This document shows positions 9,358 through 17,451 of a DNA stretch of 64,000 bases, piece by piece. Numbering within the stretch: the first letter of the stretch is position 1; every line of letters starts with the position of its first letter. The position numbers were made by a program, and so were the translations under genes. Source of the stretch: Ga0077527 sp945862135 (lineage in GTDB: Bacteria; Pseudomonadota; Gammaproteobacteria; Burkholderiales; SG8-41); assembly GCA_964203275.1 (NCBI GenBank), contig CAXNMF010000006.1, forward strand, positions 62,001-126,000. Reading direction: 5' to 3'. Under the pieces are notes generated by a model. That model made no database searches. It was not told the origin of the DNA and saw only the letters and a program-made list of their open reading frames with translations.

Positions 9358-10317
9358 ATGAACAAAATCAATAACTTATATACGCGCCGCGAAATGTTGG
9401 CGCTGGCTGCAGGCATGGCCGCCAGCACACTGCCCGGCCTGTCACTGGCGCAGAGTGCAGCCAAACCATTGATCACTCGCGCCATTCCGAAGAGCAAAGA
9501 AATGCTGCCGGTGATCGGACTCGGCACCGCGATCATTTTTGATATCCACAACGACGTGGCGCAACGCGCCGAGCGCGTCAAGGTCATCAACACCTTCCTC
9601 GCGGGCGGCGCTCGATTGATCGATACCGCCCCCTCCTACGGTTCCGCGGAGTCGGTGGTCGGCGACCTGCTCGCAGAAATGAAAGTGCGCGACAAGGTAT
9701 TCCTCGCCACAAAAGTGCGCTCCAACGACAACATCGCCTTCGTCGCGCAGATGAAGGAATCACAACAACGCCTGCGCTCACCCAAGTTTGATCTGATGCA
9801 GATGCACAACGTCGGCTTCCTCGATCGCGGCATGGTCGCCTCGCAACTGGCAATCGTGCGCGAATGGAAACAGCAAGGGCACTTCCGTTACATCGGCGTC
9901 ACCCACTCGCAGAATCAGGAACGCGCCAACGACCGCCTGATCGAAATCATGCAGCAGGAAAAAATCGACTTCATCCAGGTCAATTATTCAATGGCCGAAC
10001 GCAGCGTCGAAGACCGGCTGCTCGCCGCCGCCGCAGACACCGGCACTGCGGTGCTGTGCAATCTGCCCTTCGCCCGCAACCGCCTGTTCGGCGCCGTGCG
10101 CGGCAAGAACCTGCCTGACTTTGCCAAGAAATTCGGCGCCGTGACTTGGGGCCAGTTTTTCCTGAAGTATCTGCTGGGTCACAGCGCCGTCAACGCAGTG
10201 ATTCCGGGCACCGACAAGGTCGAATACATGCTCGACAATCTCGATGCCGGCCGCGGCCTGCTGCCGGATGCGGCGATGCGCAAGCGCATGGCCGCGCATA
10301 TCGATACGCTGTTCTAA
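9358..10317 (+). CDS. Tat-exported aldo/keto reductase (first copy)
   Basis: A 319-residue aldo/keto reductase with an N-terminal twin-arginine signal (TRREMLALAAGMAA, cleavage near LAQSA). The barrel has the complete AKR tetrad: Asp and Tyr in LIDTAPSYG, Lys in FLATKV, and His in LMQMHN. Export of a nicotinamide-dependent reductase is unusual, since NADPH is not expected in the periplasm. A folded, cofactor-loaded Tat substrate would fit. It follows the carrier gene by 9 bases. A second copy of the same design lies at 14023-14946, on the other side of a selenoprotein operon. The substrate is unknown. Confidence 0.88.
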   Translation: MNKINNLYTRREMLALAAGMAASTLPGLSLAQSAAKPLITRAIPKSKEMLPVIGLGTAIIFDIHNDVAQRAERVKVINTFLAGGARLIDTAPSYGSAESVVGDLLAEMKVRDKVFLATKVRSNDNIAFVAQMKESQQRLRSPKFDLMQMHNVGFLDRGMVASQLAIVREWKQQGHFRYIGVTHSQNQERANDRLIEIMQQEKIDFIQVNYSMAERSVEDRLLAAAADTGTAVLCNLPFARNRLFGAVRGKNLPDFAKKFGAVTWGQFFLKYLLGHSAVNAVIPGTDKVEYMLDNLDAGRGLLPDAAMRKRMAAHIDTLF

Positions 10318-10340
10318 GCCGAAATGCGCCGGGCAATGCG

Positions 10341-11357
10341 TTAAGCGCGTTTGACCGGCCTGATCGCCACCCCGTCATCGGTGATGCGGCGATTGAGCAG
10401 ATTGACGCAGGCTGCGACCACCTGCAGCGAAGGCGTCGGCACTCCGGTCATCTGTCCGAGTTCGATCACTGCATTGACGATGGCATCCATTTCCAGCGGA
10501 CGACCGGCGCGGACATCCTGCAGCGTCGACGTCGGCAGCGATGCGCGTTTGGCTGCATCGGCCACCCGCGCCTCGACATCCACGTCAATCTTCGTGCCGA
10601 CGGCATTGGCCACCGCCATCACTTCGCGCATCATCGCCACCGCCAGCGGTTTGGAGCCGGCAAACTCGGCAACTTCGCGCGCGGTGGACTGGGTGATCGC
10701 GCCCAGCGGATTCCATACCGCGTTCGACAACAGCTTGGTCCACTTGACCAGTCGCACATCGTTCGACACCTTGCCGGTCCAGCCGGCGCGGGTGGCGAGG
10801 TTGGCAATGGCCTGAACGCGCGGCGTCACCGAGTTATCGATTTCACCGATGACCAGCGCATCGGTATCACCGTCCGGAACACGGATATGTCCGGGCGCAA
10901 CCAGATCGGAGGGTTTCAGCGCAGTGCCGCCGATGATCATCTGCGGCTCGAACGTGCGCGCGAGCACGCCATCCGGATCCAGCGATTTCAGCTGCGCATC
11001 CTTGAACTTCGACGGCACGCCCTGGAAATACCACCACGGGATGCCGTTCTGCGGAAATACCAGCACACCGTCTTTCTTCACCAAACCGCGCAGATGCTGC
11101 GCCACCGGCGCAATCTGCTGTGACTTCAGCGTCACAAACACCACGTCGTAAGGGCCCTTCTCCTCGCCCGGCTTGCACACGCGCACCTTGATCGGATCGG
11201 GCATGCCGCTTTTCGGGCCCTCAAGAATCAGGCCGCGATGGGCCAGCGCGTCATATTGCGCGCCGCGCGCCACCAGCGTCACGTCCTCACCAGCGACCGT
11301 CAGCCGCCCGCCAAAAAAACCACCGATGGCGCCAGCGCCATAAACCAAGATCTTCAT
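10341..11357 (-). CDS. 2-dehydropantoate 2-reductase family protein
   Basis: A 338-residue ApbA/PanE-family oxidoreductase. The N-terminal NADP-binding Rossmann motif is YGAGAIGGFFGGRL (about residues 6-19). The C-terminal helical domain contains the family segments KWTKLLSNAVWNPLGA and ARVADAAKRAS followed by GRPLEMDAIVNAVIELG (substrate-binding region). Family members reduce ketopantoate to pantoate, but many paralogues act on other 2-keto acids, and the catabolic neighbourhood makes that likely here. It converges with the aldo/keto reductase gene (23 bases between stops) and is co-directional with the selenoprotein operon upstream. Confidence 0.85.
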   Translation of the reverse strand: MKILVYGAGAIGGFFGGRLTVAGEDVTLVARGAQYDALAHRGLILEGPKSGMPDPIKVRVCKPGEEKGPYDVVFVTLKSQQIAPVAQHLRGLVKKDGVLVFPQNGIPWWYFQGVPSKFKDAQLKSLDPDGVLARTFEPQMIIGGTALKPSDLVAPGHIRVPDGDTDALVIGEIDNSVTPRVQAIANLATRAGWTGKVSNDVRLVKWTKLLSNAVWNPLGAITQSTAREVAEFAGSKPLAVAMMREVMAVANAVGTKIDVDVEARVADAAKRASLPTSTLQDVRAGRPLEMDAIVNAVIELGQMTGVPTPSLQVVAACVNLLNRRITDDGVAIRPVKRA

Positions 11358-11441
11358 TGTTATTCCAAGGTTGGTTACACGATCGCCAGCAGGAATTGCT
11401 CTGGAGGCGGATTGTTATAAGTATTTGATTATATTTATATT

Positions 11442-11960
11442 TTAACTCTTCTGCGTCAGGCAGGCCAGCGCCTGATCCATCGCCGCATCCGCCACGGCAG
11501 CCAACTCATCCGCCGTACGGTTCTGCACGGGATGGGGAACATACACCACCGCCGGCTCAAAACCCAGCGCCCGGCTCTGCACCGTGATCGCATCACGAAA
11601 CTCCGTGGTCACGATCGACACGCCGGGCAATCCACGCTGATCGAAGGTCATGAGGTCGTGCAGACTGCACGACGTGCATGAGCCTCAATCGGATAACCCG
11701 ATCAGCACCACATCGGCTTCACTGACCACCTTGTCGACAATGTCCTTCGATGCCACCTTGGCATTGGTCGGCTTGCCGAAACGTTTGGTCTTGATGCCGC
11801 GCTCACCCATGCGTTTTTCGATTTGGTTGAGGAATTCATCGCTGCGCGTCTTACCGATATCGAACAGCCCCACAGTCAGGCCGTCCAGCGACGGCGGCGG
11901 CGCACGCCGTGCGCGCATTACCGATTCAGTTTCCGCTGTTGGATCACGCATCCAGTTCAT
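11442..11960 (-). CDS. UGSC-family selenoprotein (in-frame UGA read as selenocysteine)
   Basis: A single 172-residue protein if the TGA at 11685-11687 is decoded as Sec92. The frame stays open on both sides, with 91 codons before it and 80 after it up to the stop at 11442. The motif around it is GLSD-Sec-GSCTSC (Sec92, Cys95, Cys98), the defining motif of the UGSC family, which is known to contain selenocysteine or cysteine at that place. Upstream is a small alpha/beta domain (LTVGLFDIGK); downstream comes GLPGVSIVTTEF and YVPHPVQNRT. The start has a good GGAGT Shine-Dalgarno. The protein at 41044-41583 aligns over its whole length. A hairpin directly after the UGA supports recoding. It is presumably a redox protein; the function is unknown. 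Confidence 0.9.
11646..11684 (-). promoter_or_regulatory. Bacterial SECIS-like hairpin after UGA of UGSC copy 1
   Basis: The RNA directly 3' of the UGA folds into a stem of 8 perfect pairs (GUCGUGCA with UGCACGAC) around the loop GUC. It is extended through a small internal loop by GG(C)UCAUG pairing with CAUGACC. The loop begins with G, 19 nt after the UGA, which matches the known spacing and loop-G preference of bacterial SECIS elements. The sequence is also coding. The copy at 41253-41292 has the same geometry with compensatory changes. Confidence 0.85.
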
Positions 11961-11982
11961 GGGAACTCCTTTTGTAAAAGCG

Positions 11983-12138
11983 TTTTACCGCCAAGGCGCC
12001 AAGAGCGCCTAGGAAAATCAAAATCCATAACTAAAAGCAGATTGCCTGTTAGCTGCATGGTTACCAGAGGATTTTCGTTATCTCTGATTTTCAAGTGTTG
12101 TTGCACTTCTTGGCGCTCTTCGCGCCTTGGCGGTAAAA
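11983..12138. repeat. Long inverted repeat between two genes of the selenoprotein operon
   Basis: Two 29-base arms (11983-12011 and 12110-12138) are inverted copies of one another with two mismatches; the core is ACCGCCAAGGCGC. They are separated by about 98 bases with no open frame. The element fills the gap between the thioredoxin-fusion gene and the UGSC gene, which otherwise read in the same direction. It could be a miniature mobile or REP-like element, or an mRNA hairpin that changes expression of the downstream gene. The right arm ends just 2 bases before the upstream gene's stop codon. Confidence 0.75.
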
Positions 12139-12139
12139 A

Positions 12140-13594
12140 TCACTCACTAATTTCACGCGTAACTGGTTGCAACTCTGCACGCGCGCGCCCCGCCAGCCAA
12201 CCCGGCAAGATTGCGGAGAACAACCCGGCAGCCCCGCCGGCACGCACCACCATCAATGCATCGTCATGGAATTTCGGCACCTGTTCGCCGGCGCGGCTTG
12301 CGGGTATGCCTTCACCAACGCCGTCTGCGCCGGCCACGAGTTCTGCGCCGGGCCGTATCGTTGCTTCATAAAGAGCACGCTCAATGCGCGCACGATCCCA
12401 GCCGGCGTCGCGGTAAATACCGTAATGCTCGGGCGACAGTACGACAATCGCGCGCGCCGACTGCACCAGCTTGGGGTGGCCAATTTTCACCAGCGACATC
12501 GCAAACGATTTGGTCAGCGCTTCGGGCGTGCGCGATTTCTGGTCGACGAAGGCTTCAGGACCGTGGCCCTGGAACAGCGTCACGGCGGATTTCCCCGGCG
12601 CGATGCCACGCGCCTGCGCCAGCGGCTGCCACGCCGGATCGGATTCGTCCTCGGCGAAACACAAGGTGAACTTGCTCGGCGCGCCCAGCGTTGAGCGATC
12701 GACCTCGCCGGGACGACCGCCGCCGACATTACGCACGATCAGGTTCAGCGCGCGGCCGATGCTGGCATTGGCGCGATTGCCCTGCCCCAGCGCGTTGATG
12801 CCGCTGTTCATGCCGATGCGTTTAACCACGGGGCCGTTGACGATGATCACCGGCGATGAAAAATACGTGGTTGCGAGCACACCGTGCAGCGTGAACAGCG
12901 GCTCCAGCGCCGCCTCGATCGCCGCCAGCAGCACTGGCATGTATTCCGGTTTGCAGCCGGCCATCACCGCGTTGATCGCGACTTTTTCAATGCTGCATTC
13001 GGCCAGATTGGGCGGGATGCGGCCGACGATTTCATCGGGCTTTCGCGTCGTGCCTTTCAGCATCGCGATCACCCGTTCGTCGGTCGGCGGAGTAACCGGC
13101 AGGCCGTCAGTCCAGCCGCGTTCGAAACAGACTTCGGCCGGATCCATGTGCTCACCGTACTCCACCTTGCGCGCAGCGAGCCAGGTCGCACCGCTGTGCT
13201 TCGCTTCCAGCTTCTCGGCCACCCCGGGCTCGAGTGAACGTGAACCTCATCCCGGCCGCAGAACGGGCAGATCCGTACCAAGATCGGCAATGCCGGTCAA
13301 TCGTTGCCAGCCGGCGCGGTCCCAGCCGACAACCCGTTCCACCTCACGCCCGTCGCGAAAATGAATCAGCGTTGGCATCGATTCGATGTTGTTCGTCCAT
13401 GACAGATCGAGTTCGCGGTCATCGACCACATTCGTGATGCCCGCCGGAAACTGTGGATCATCCTGCGACACCACCCGGAAATCACTGCGTGCGCCGGCAG
13501 CGCGGCGCATTTCGTTTTCAATCAGAACACAGGTCTCGCAGGCGCGCTTGGCAAACACGACGAGTCCGTCGCGCATCAATAAGTCAGACAACAT
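12140..13594 (-). CDS. Thioredoxin-domain fusion selenoprotein with UGSC-partner domain (in-frame UGA)
   Basis: Read through the TGA at 13247-13249, this is one 484-residue protein. Residues 1-115 are thioredoxin-like, with CETC at about 19-22 and the cis-Pro loop SMPTLIHFRDG. Sec116 follows, then GSRSLEPG, then a domain of about 360 residues. That domain has GWTDGLPVTPPT, NAVMAGCKPEY, VNGPV, GNRANASIGRA and GEVDRSTLGAPSK, and it is homologous to the protein at 39935-41047. The first half starts after a strong GGAGGTGC site. The only candidate start for the second half (GTG at 13222) has no Shine-Dalgarno, so separate translation is unlikely. The motif Sec-Gly-Ser-Arg echoes the Sec-Gly-Ser-Cys of the neighbouring UGSC protein. 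The alternative is two genes: a 115-residue thioredoxin-like protein and a 360-residue protein. Confidence 0.72.
13214..13234 (-). promoter_or_regulatory. Possible SECIS-like hairpin after UGA of the thioredoxin fusion
   Basis: Downstream of the UGA, CUCG pairs with CGAG and GCC with GGC, with one bulged A and the loop CGGGGU. The apical loop begins about 20 nt after the UGA and has G at its second position, close to the 19 nt seen at the two UGSC genes. The stem is shorter than theirs, so on its own it is weaker evidence. Confidence 0.5.
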
Positions 13595-13653
13595 GCACCT
13601 CCGGGATTACAGCCGATGGGGAAACCGGCCTCATTCTGCTACGCTAAGCCATC

Positions 13654-14010
13654 ATGCTCAACCCTGATCAAATCTGCAGACTAATTGCCGCACCGGCGAC
13701 GCTGGTATTGGCGTCATTGGCATTGTCCGGCTGCGCCCCGCTCGAATGGCAAAAATCCGGAATTTCAGAAGAGGACCTCATTCGCGACCAGACCCGCTGC
13801 ACCGCCGAAGCACGCAGCGCAGCGATGCGGCAGCGCGCACCGCTGCGCGGACCGCCGCAGGTGGTCGTTGATCCGCAGGGGCGCGTCGTCGCAGTCAAAC
13901 CGGCATCACCGGACACGGAACGTTTTGCGCTGGAACAGGATCTGATACGCAAGTGCATGCATGAACTCGGTTACGAACTGAAGCATAAAACAGCAGCGAT
14001 AACCCCATGA
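13654..14010 (+). CDS. Small putative lipoprotein
   Basis: A 118-residue protein with a type II signal peptide: a hydrophobic stretch, then the lipobox LSGC (Cys at about 27). The mature part is short and charged, with RTCTAEARSA-type segments and no recognised domain. It is probably anchored in the outer or inner membrane. It lies divergent from the thioredoxin-fusion operon and 12 bases before the second exported aldo/keto reductase, so those two genes probably share a transcript. No function can be assigned. Confidence 0.75.
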   Translation: MLNPDQICRLIAAPATLVLASLALSGCAPLEWQKSGISEEDLIRDQTRCTAEARSAAMRQRAPLRGPPQVVVDPQGRVVAVKPASPDTERFALEQDLIRKCMHELGYELKHKTAAITP

Positions 14011-14022
14011 GTATTCACGACC

Positions 14023-14946
14023 ATGAACAATCACTCCCCAAAACGCCGCGTCATCCTTCAGGCGGCCGGTGCAGCCACACTGCTCGCCACCATGACTGAA
14101 TCCAGCGCCGCACCGGCCGGCCTGATCACCCGTCCAATCCCGCGCAGCGGTGAACGGCTGCCGGCCATCGGGCTCGGCACCTATCAGGTGTTTGACGTCG
14201 CACCGTCGCAACTGGCCGCCACTGAACTGCAGGCGGTACTGAAACGTTTTGTTGAACTGGGCGGCGCAGTCATCGACTCCTCGCCGATGTACGGCCACGC
14301 CGAAGCCACTACCGGCACACTCACCAGCGCATTGAATGTGCGCAAGTCGCTGTTTTTCGCCACCAAGGTCTGGACCAGCGGCCGCGATGCCGGCATCCGC
14401 CAGATGGAAGACTCCTTCCGCTTGATGCAGACCAAAACCATAGACCTGATGCAGGTGCACAACTTGCTGGATCTGAAAACCCACCTGCCGGTACTGCGCG
14501 AATGGAAAAAGGCCGGACGCATCCGCTACCTCGGCATCACCCACTACACGGCGAGTTCTCACGCCGAACTCGAACGGCTGGTCAAAACCGGCGACTTCGA
14601 TTTCGTGCAATTCAACTACTCCCTGGACGAAACGGAAGCCGAAAACCGCCTGCTGCCGGCCTGCGCTGACTCCGGCACTGCAACCCTGATCAACCGCCCA
14701 TTCTCGCAGGCCGGATTGTTCGGAAAGGTTCGCGGGAAACCGCTGCCGGCCTGGTGCGCCGACATGGACTGCAGCAGCTGGGCGCAGTTCTTCCTGAAGT
14801 GGATCATCAGTCACCCGGCCGTGACTTGCGCGATCCCCGGGACGGGACGCGTGGCGCACATTGAAGACAATATGGCCGCCTGCAGAGGACGACTGCCGGA
14901 TGCCGCAATGCGCAAACGCATGACAGCATACTTCTCTTCGTTGTGA
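14023..14946 (+). CDS. Exported aldo/keto reductase (second copy)
   Basis: A 307-residue paralogue of the reductase at 9358-10317. The N-terminus has a twin-arginine-like signal (KRRVILQAAGAATLL). The AKR tetrad is complete: Asp and Tyr in VIDSSPMYG, Lys in FFATKV, His in LMQVHN. The C-terminal segment (SSWAQFFLKWIISHP, AIPGTG, LPDAAMRKRM) closely follows that of the first copy. Both may act on periplasmic carbonyl compounds or serve a redox role. Their position on either side of the thiol/selenol genes is suggestive but not proof of a link. Confidence 0.87.
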   Translation: MNNHSPKRRVILQAAGAATLLATMTESSAAPAGLITRPIPRSGERLPAIGLGTYQVFDVAPSQLAATELQAVLKRFVELGGAVIDSSPMYGHAEATTGTLTSALNVRKSLFFATKVWTSGRDAGIRQMEDSFRLMQTKTIDLMQVHNLLDLKTHLPVLREWKKAGRIRYLGITHYTASSHAELERLVKTGDFDFVQFNYSLDETEAENRLLPACADSGTATLINRPFSQAGLFGKVRGKPLPAWCADMDCSSWAQFFLKWIISHPAVTCAIPGTGRVAHIEDNMAACRGRLPDAAMRKRMTAYFSSL

Positions 14947-15029
14947 AATCGCTCTTCTCTTTTTGAAGCCACCTTAAAATCGACTGCGCCCGAACGTTTG
15001 TAAGCAGGCGCAACCCGACACATCCTGTC

Positions 15030-15950
15030 ATGTCCTCCCAGCCACGGATGATTTCACCGCTCGCGCCTCTTGGCCCCCAGCATCTTCGCCTGCTGTGCTG
15101 CATGCTGGCACTGCTACTGATCACCGGCTGCAGCATGGTGCGCGTGGGCTACGGGCAACTCGACACTATTGCGTCATGGATGGCGCATGACTACTTCGAC
15201 CTGGAACCCCTGCAACGCGAGAACTTCTCCCGGCGCTTTGAACAGCTGCAGCGCTGGCACCGCCGCGAACAGTTACCGGAATACGCGCAATTCCTGACTG
15301 AAACAAAGGCGCGGGCGCAGCGTGGCCTGACAGCAGCCGATGTGCTGTGGCTGATTGACGGCATGAAATCGCGTTATGGCGTGATCGCCGCGCGCGCCGC
15401 ACCCGATGCTGCGGAACTGCTGGCAGGGCTTTCGCCGGCCCAGATCAACCATCTGCGCGGCGAATTCGAGCAGATGAACCAGAAATTCCTCAAGGAAAAC
15501 CGCACCCTCGAATCCGTCGCCGCACGCCGTCAGCACCAGCAGCGCAACAGCCTGAAGCAGATTCGCCAATGGGCCGGTTCGCTGTCGGAAGCGCAGGAAG
15601 CCCGTGTTTTCTCAATTCTGCAACAGGTGCCGCTGACCGATGCACTGCGCCATGAAGACCGTCTGCGCCGCCAGAGTGAGTTCCTTGCGCTGCTCGAAAC
15701 CCGCAACACCGACCGTGCGGCATTCACCCAGCGCCTGCGCGACTGGCTGGTGAACTGGGAACGCAACCGTCCGCCGGAACTGGCGCGCAGTTTTGAAGAA
15801 TCCTGGAAAAAGCGCGCCGAGTTTTACGCCGCCATCGACAAAATGCTCACTGCCGAACAACGCAACCATCTCGCGCAGCGCCTGCAGGATTACATCGACG
15901 ACTTCCGTTATCTTGCCGCACAGAAGACCTCGGTCGCACAAAATGACTGA
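15030..15950 (+). CDS. DUF6279-family lipoprotein
   Basis: A 306-residue protein with a signal peptide and the lipobox ITGC (Cys at about 34). The motif MVRVGYGQLDTIASWMAHDYFDL follows directly, typical of the DUF6279 lipoprotein family of proteobacteria. The rest is almost entirely helical and highly charged, with many Arg and Glu residues and heptad-like stretches. The function is unknown; members are probably periplasm-facing outer-membrane lipoproteins. It stands alone upstream of the aminotransferase, separated by 39 bases. Confidence 0.8.
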   Translation: MSSQPRMISPLAPLGPQHLRLLCCMLALLLITGCSMVRVGYGQLDTIASWMAHDYFDLEPLQRENFSRRFEQLQRWHRREQLPEYAQFLTETKARAQRGLTAADVLWLIDGMKSRYGVIAARAAPDAAELLAGLSPAQINHLRGEFEQMNQKFLKENRTLESVAARRQHQQRNSLKQIRQWAGSLSEAQEARVFSILQQVPLTDALRHEDRLRRQSEFLALLETRNTDRAAFTQRLRDWLVNWERNRPPELARSFEESWKKRAEFYAAIDKMLTAEQRNHLAQRLQDYIDDFRYLAAQKTSVAQND

Positions 15951-15989
15951 GCTAAAATCAGCCTTTCGAACGACACAAGATACGTACTG

Positions 15990-17147
15990 ATGCCCACCTA
16001 CCCAGGACGACTCGAATCCAAGCTGCCGCGCGTCGGCACAACCATTTTCACCGTGATGTCGCGCCTCGCCGCGGAACACAACGCGATCAACCTGTCGCAG
16101 GGTTTTCCGGATTTCGACTGCGCGCCGGAATTGCGCGCGCTGGTCACCAAATACATCAATGCCGGACTGAACCAGTACCCGCCGATGGCCGGCGTCGCGC
16201 CGTTGCGTGAAGCCATTGCCGCAAAAAACGAAGCGCTGTACGGCGTCCGCTACGATGTCGAACAGGAAATCACCGTGGTGCCCGGCGCCACCTACGGCAT
16301 CTACACCGCCGTCGCCGCGATGATCCGCCCCGGCGACGAAGTCATCCTGTTCGAGCCGACCTACGACAGTTATGCCCCCGCCGTGGAAGTGCACGGCGGC
16401 GTACCGGTCTATGTGCAACTGCGTTACCCCGACTACAGCATTGACTGGCAGGCGGTGCAGAACGCCATCACTCCGCGCACCAAGCTGCTGATCATCAACA
16501 CCCCGAACAACCCGACGGCGACCGTGATGTCCTCGGAAGACATGCGCATGCTCGAAGGCCTGCTGCGCAACACCGACATCGCCGTGATCAGCGATGAAGT
16601 CTACGAACACATCGTGTTCGACGGCCACCAGCACCAGAGCGTCACGCGTTTTCCCGGGCTGGCCGAACGCAGCTTCCTGGTGTCGTCATTCGGCAAGACC
16701 TACAGCGTCACCGGCTGGAAAATGGGTTACGTCGCCGCGCCGAAAGAACTGATGGCGGAATTCCGCAAGGTTCACCAGTTCAACGCCTTTGTCGCCAACG
16801 GTCCGTTTCAGTATGCCTTTGCCGAATACATGAAAAACCCTGAGGCCTATCTGCAGCTCGCGGCGTTTTATCAGAAAAAACGCGACTTCTTTCTGAACGG
16901 GTTGAAGGGTTCACGCTTCAAACCGCTGCCCTCGCGCGGAACGTTCTTCCAGAACCTCGCCTACGACGCGATCAGCGATGAAAAGGATACCGAGCTGGCG
17001 GTGCGCCTGACCAAGGAACACGGCGTCGCGTCGATCCCGGTTTCGGTGTTCTACCGCCAACCGCCGACACATCGGGTGCTGCGCTTCTGTTTTGCCAAAT
17101 CTGAGGCAACCCTTGCAAAGGGCGCTGAGATATTGCGAAAACTTTAA
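15990..17147 (+). CDS. Pyridoxal-phosphate aminotransferase class I/II (methionine aminotransferase-like)
   Basis: A 385-residue fold-type I aminotransferase. The PLP-binding lysine is in SSFGKTYSVTGWK (Lys236). The pyridine ring region is NTPNNPTATV (about 170-179), SDEVYEH gives the Asp and Tyr ligands (about 201-207), and an Arg for the substrate carboxylate lies near the C-terminus (HRVLRFCFAK). The sequence is closest to YbdL-type methionine or kynurenine transaminases, which act on methionine and aromatic amino acids. The gene stands as a single transcription unit. Confidence 0.88.
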   Translation: MPTYPGRLESKLPRVGTTIFTVMSRLAAEHNAINLSQGFPDFDCAPELRALVTKYINAGLNQYPPMAGVAPLREAIAAKNEALYGVRYDVEQEITVVPGATYGIYTAVAAMIRPGDEVILFEPTYDSYAPAVEVHGGVPVYVQLRYPDYSIDWQAVQNAITPRTKLLIINTPNNPTATVMSSEDMRMLEGLLRNTDIAVISDEVYEHIVFDGHQHQSVTRFPGLAERSFLVSSFGKTYSVTGWKMGYVAAPKELMAEFRKVHQFNAFVANGPFQYAFAEYMKNPEAYLQLAAFYQKKRDFFLNGLKGSRFKPLPSRGTFFQNLAYDAISDEKDTELAVRLTKEHGVASIPVSVFYRQPPTHRVLRFCFAKSEATLAKGAEILRKL

Positions 17148-17441
17148 AGCGATGCCCAACCCATTCGATGTCTTTTTGATCGTGCACTACGTAGCGTGCA
17201 TGCACTGTATTTGATTGCCTTGTTTATTTTTCTTGGTCTTTGCCTGACATTTTTATTTTCAAAACAGGAGAGATGATTGAAGTTTACTGCAAACAAACCC
17301 GCGCAGAAGAAGGTAAGGGATTCATCTTCAACTCACCAACAACCGATGGCGGGCTACGCGGAAACTCCAGAGGTTCGCAGTGCGTTTGCGTAAATAAAAA
17401 TCATTAAAAACGCTGTAGGGCGGATGAGCCGCAAAGCGGCA
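17148..17441. other. Intergenic region with candidate short ORF and REP-like hairpin
   Basis: About 294 bases without a well-supported gene. It begins with an AT-rich stretch around a GTGCACTACGTAGCGTGCATGCAC dyad. It then holds a 44-codon open frame with a good ribosome site (17273-17407), followed by a REP-like hairpin that runs into the end of the next gene. Confidence 0.6.
17273..17407 (+). CDS. Candidate small protein, 44 residues
   Basis: A short frame beginning MIEVYCKQTRAEEGKG and ending in CVCVNKNH, preceded by a perfect AGGAG site at the right distance from the ATG. It has three cysteines and no hydrophobic segment. I do not recognise it. Only the ribosome site and the isolated position in an otherwise empty gap support it, and it could be chance. 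Confidence 0.3.
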   Translation: MIEVYCKQTRAEEGKGFIFNSPTTDGGLRGNSRGSQCVCVNKNH

Positions 17442-17451
17442 CTATCCGCCG
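17414..17451. repeat. REP-like palindrome
   Basis: GGCGGAT and ATCCGCC form outer arms and GCCGC-AAA-GCGGC an inner hairpin. The pattern (GTAGGGCGGATgag...ATCCGCC) is a common extragenic palindrome in proteobacteria. It overlaps the last codons of the permease gene on the minus strand and may stabilise or end that transcript. Confidence 0.6.

Noticed and set aside
11442..11651. Separate 69-residue protein downstream of the first UGSC half
   Set aside because: It is in frame with the upstream part and continues the family alignment. The single gene with Sec explains it better.
13069..13290. Zinc-ribbon-like reading in another frame (CPFCGRDEVHVHSS) over the UGA of the thioredoxin fusion
   Set aside because: It overlaps the real frame on the same strand and continues into low-complexity Arg/Ser/Trp sequence; a chance motif.
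15612..16634. Minus-strand open frame of 340 codons opposite the lipoprotein and aminotransferase genes
   Set aside because: His/Gly/Val-rich shadow of two well-supported plus-strand genes, with no motif.
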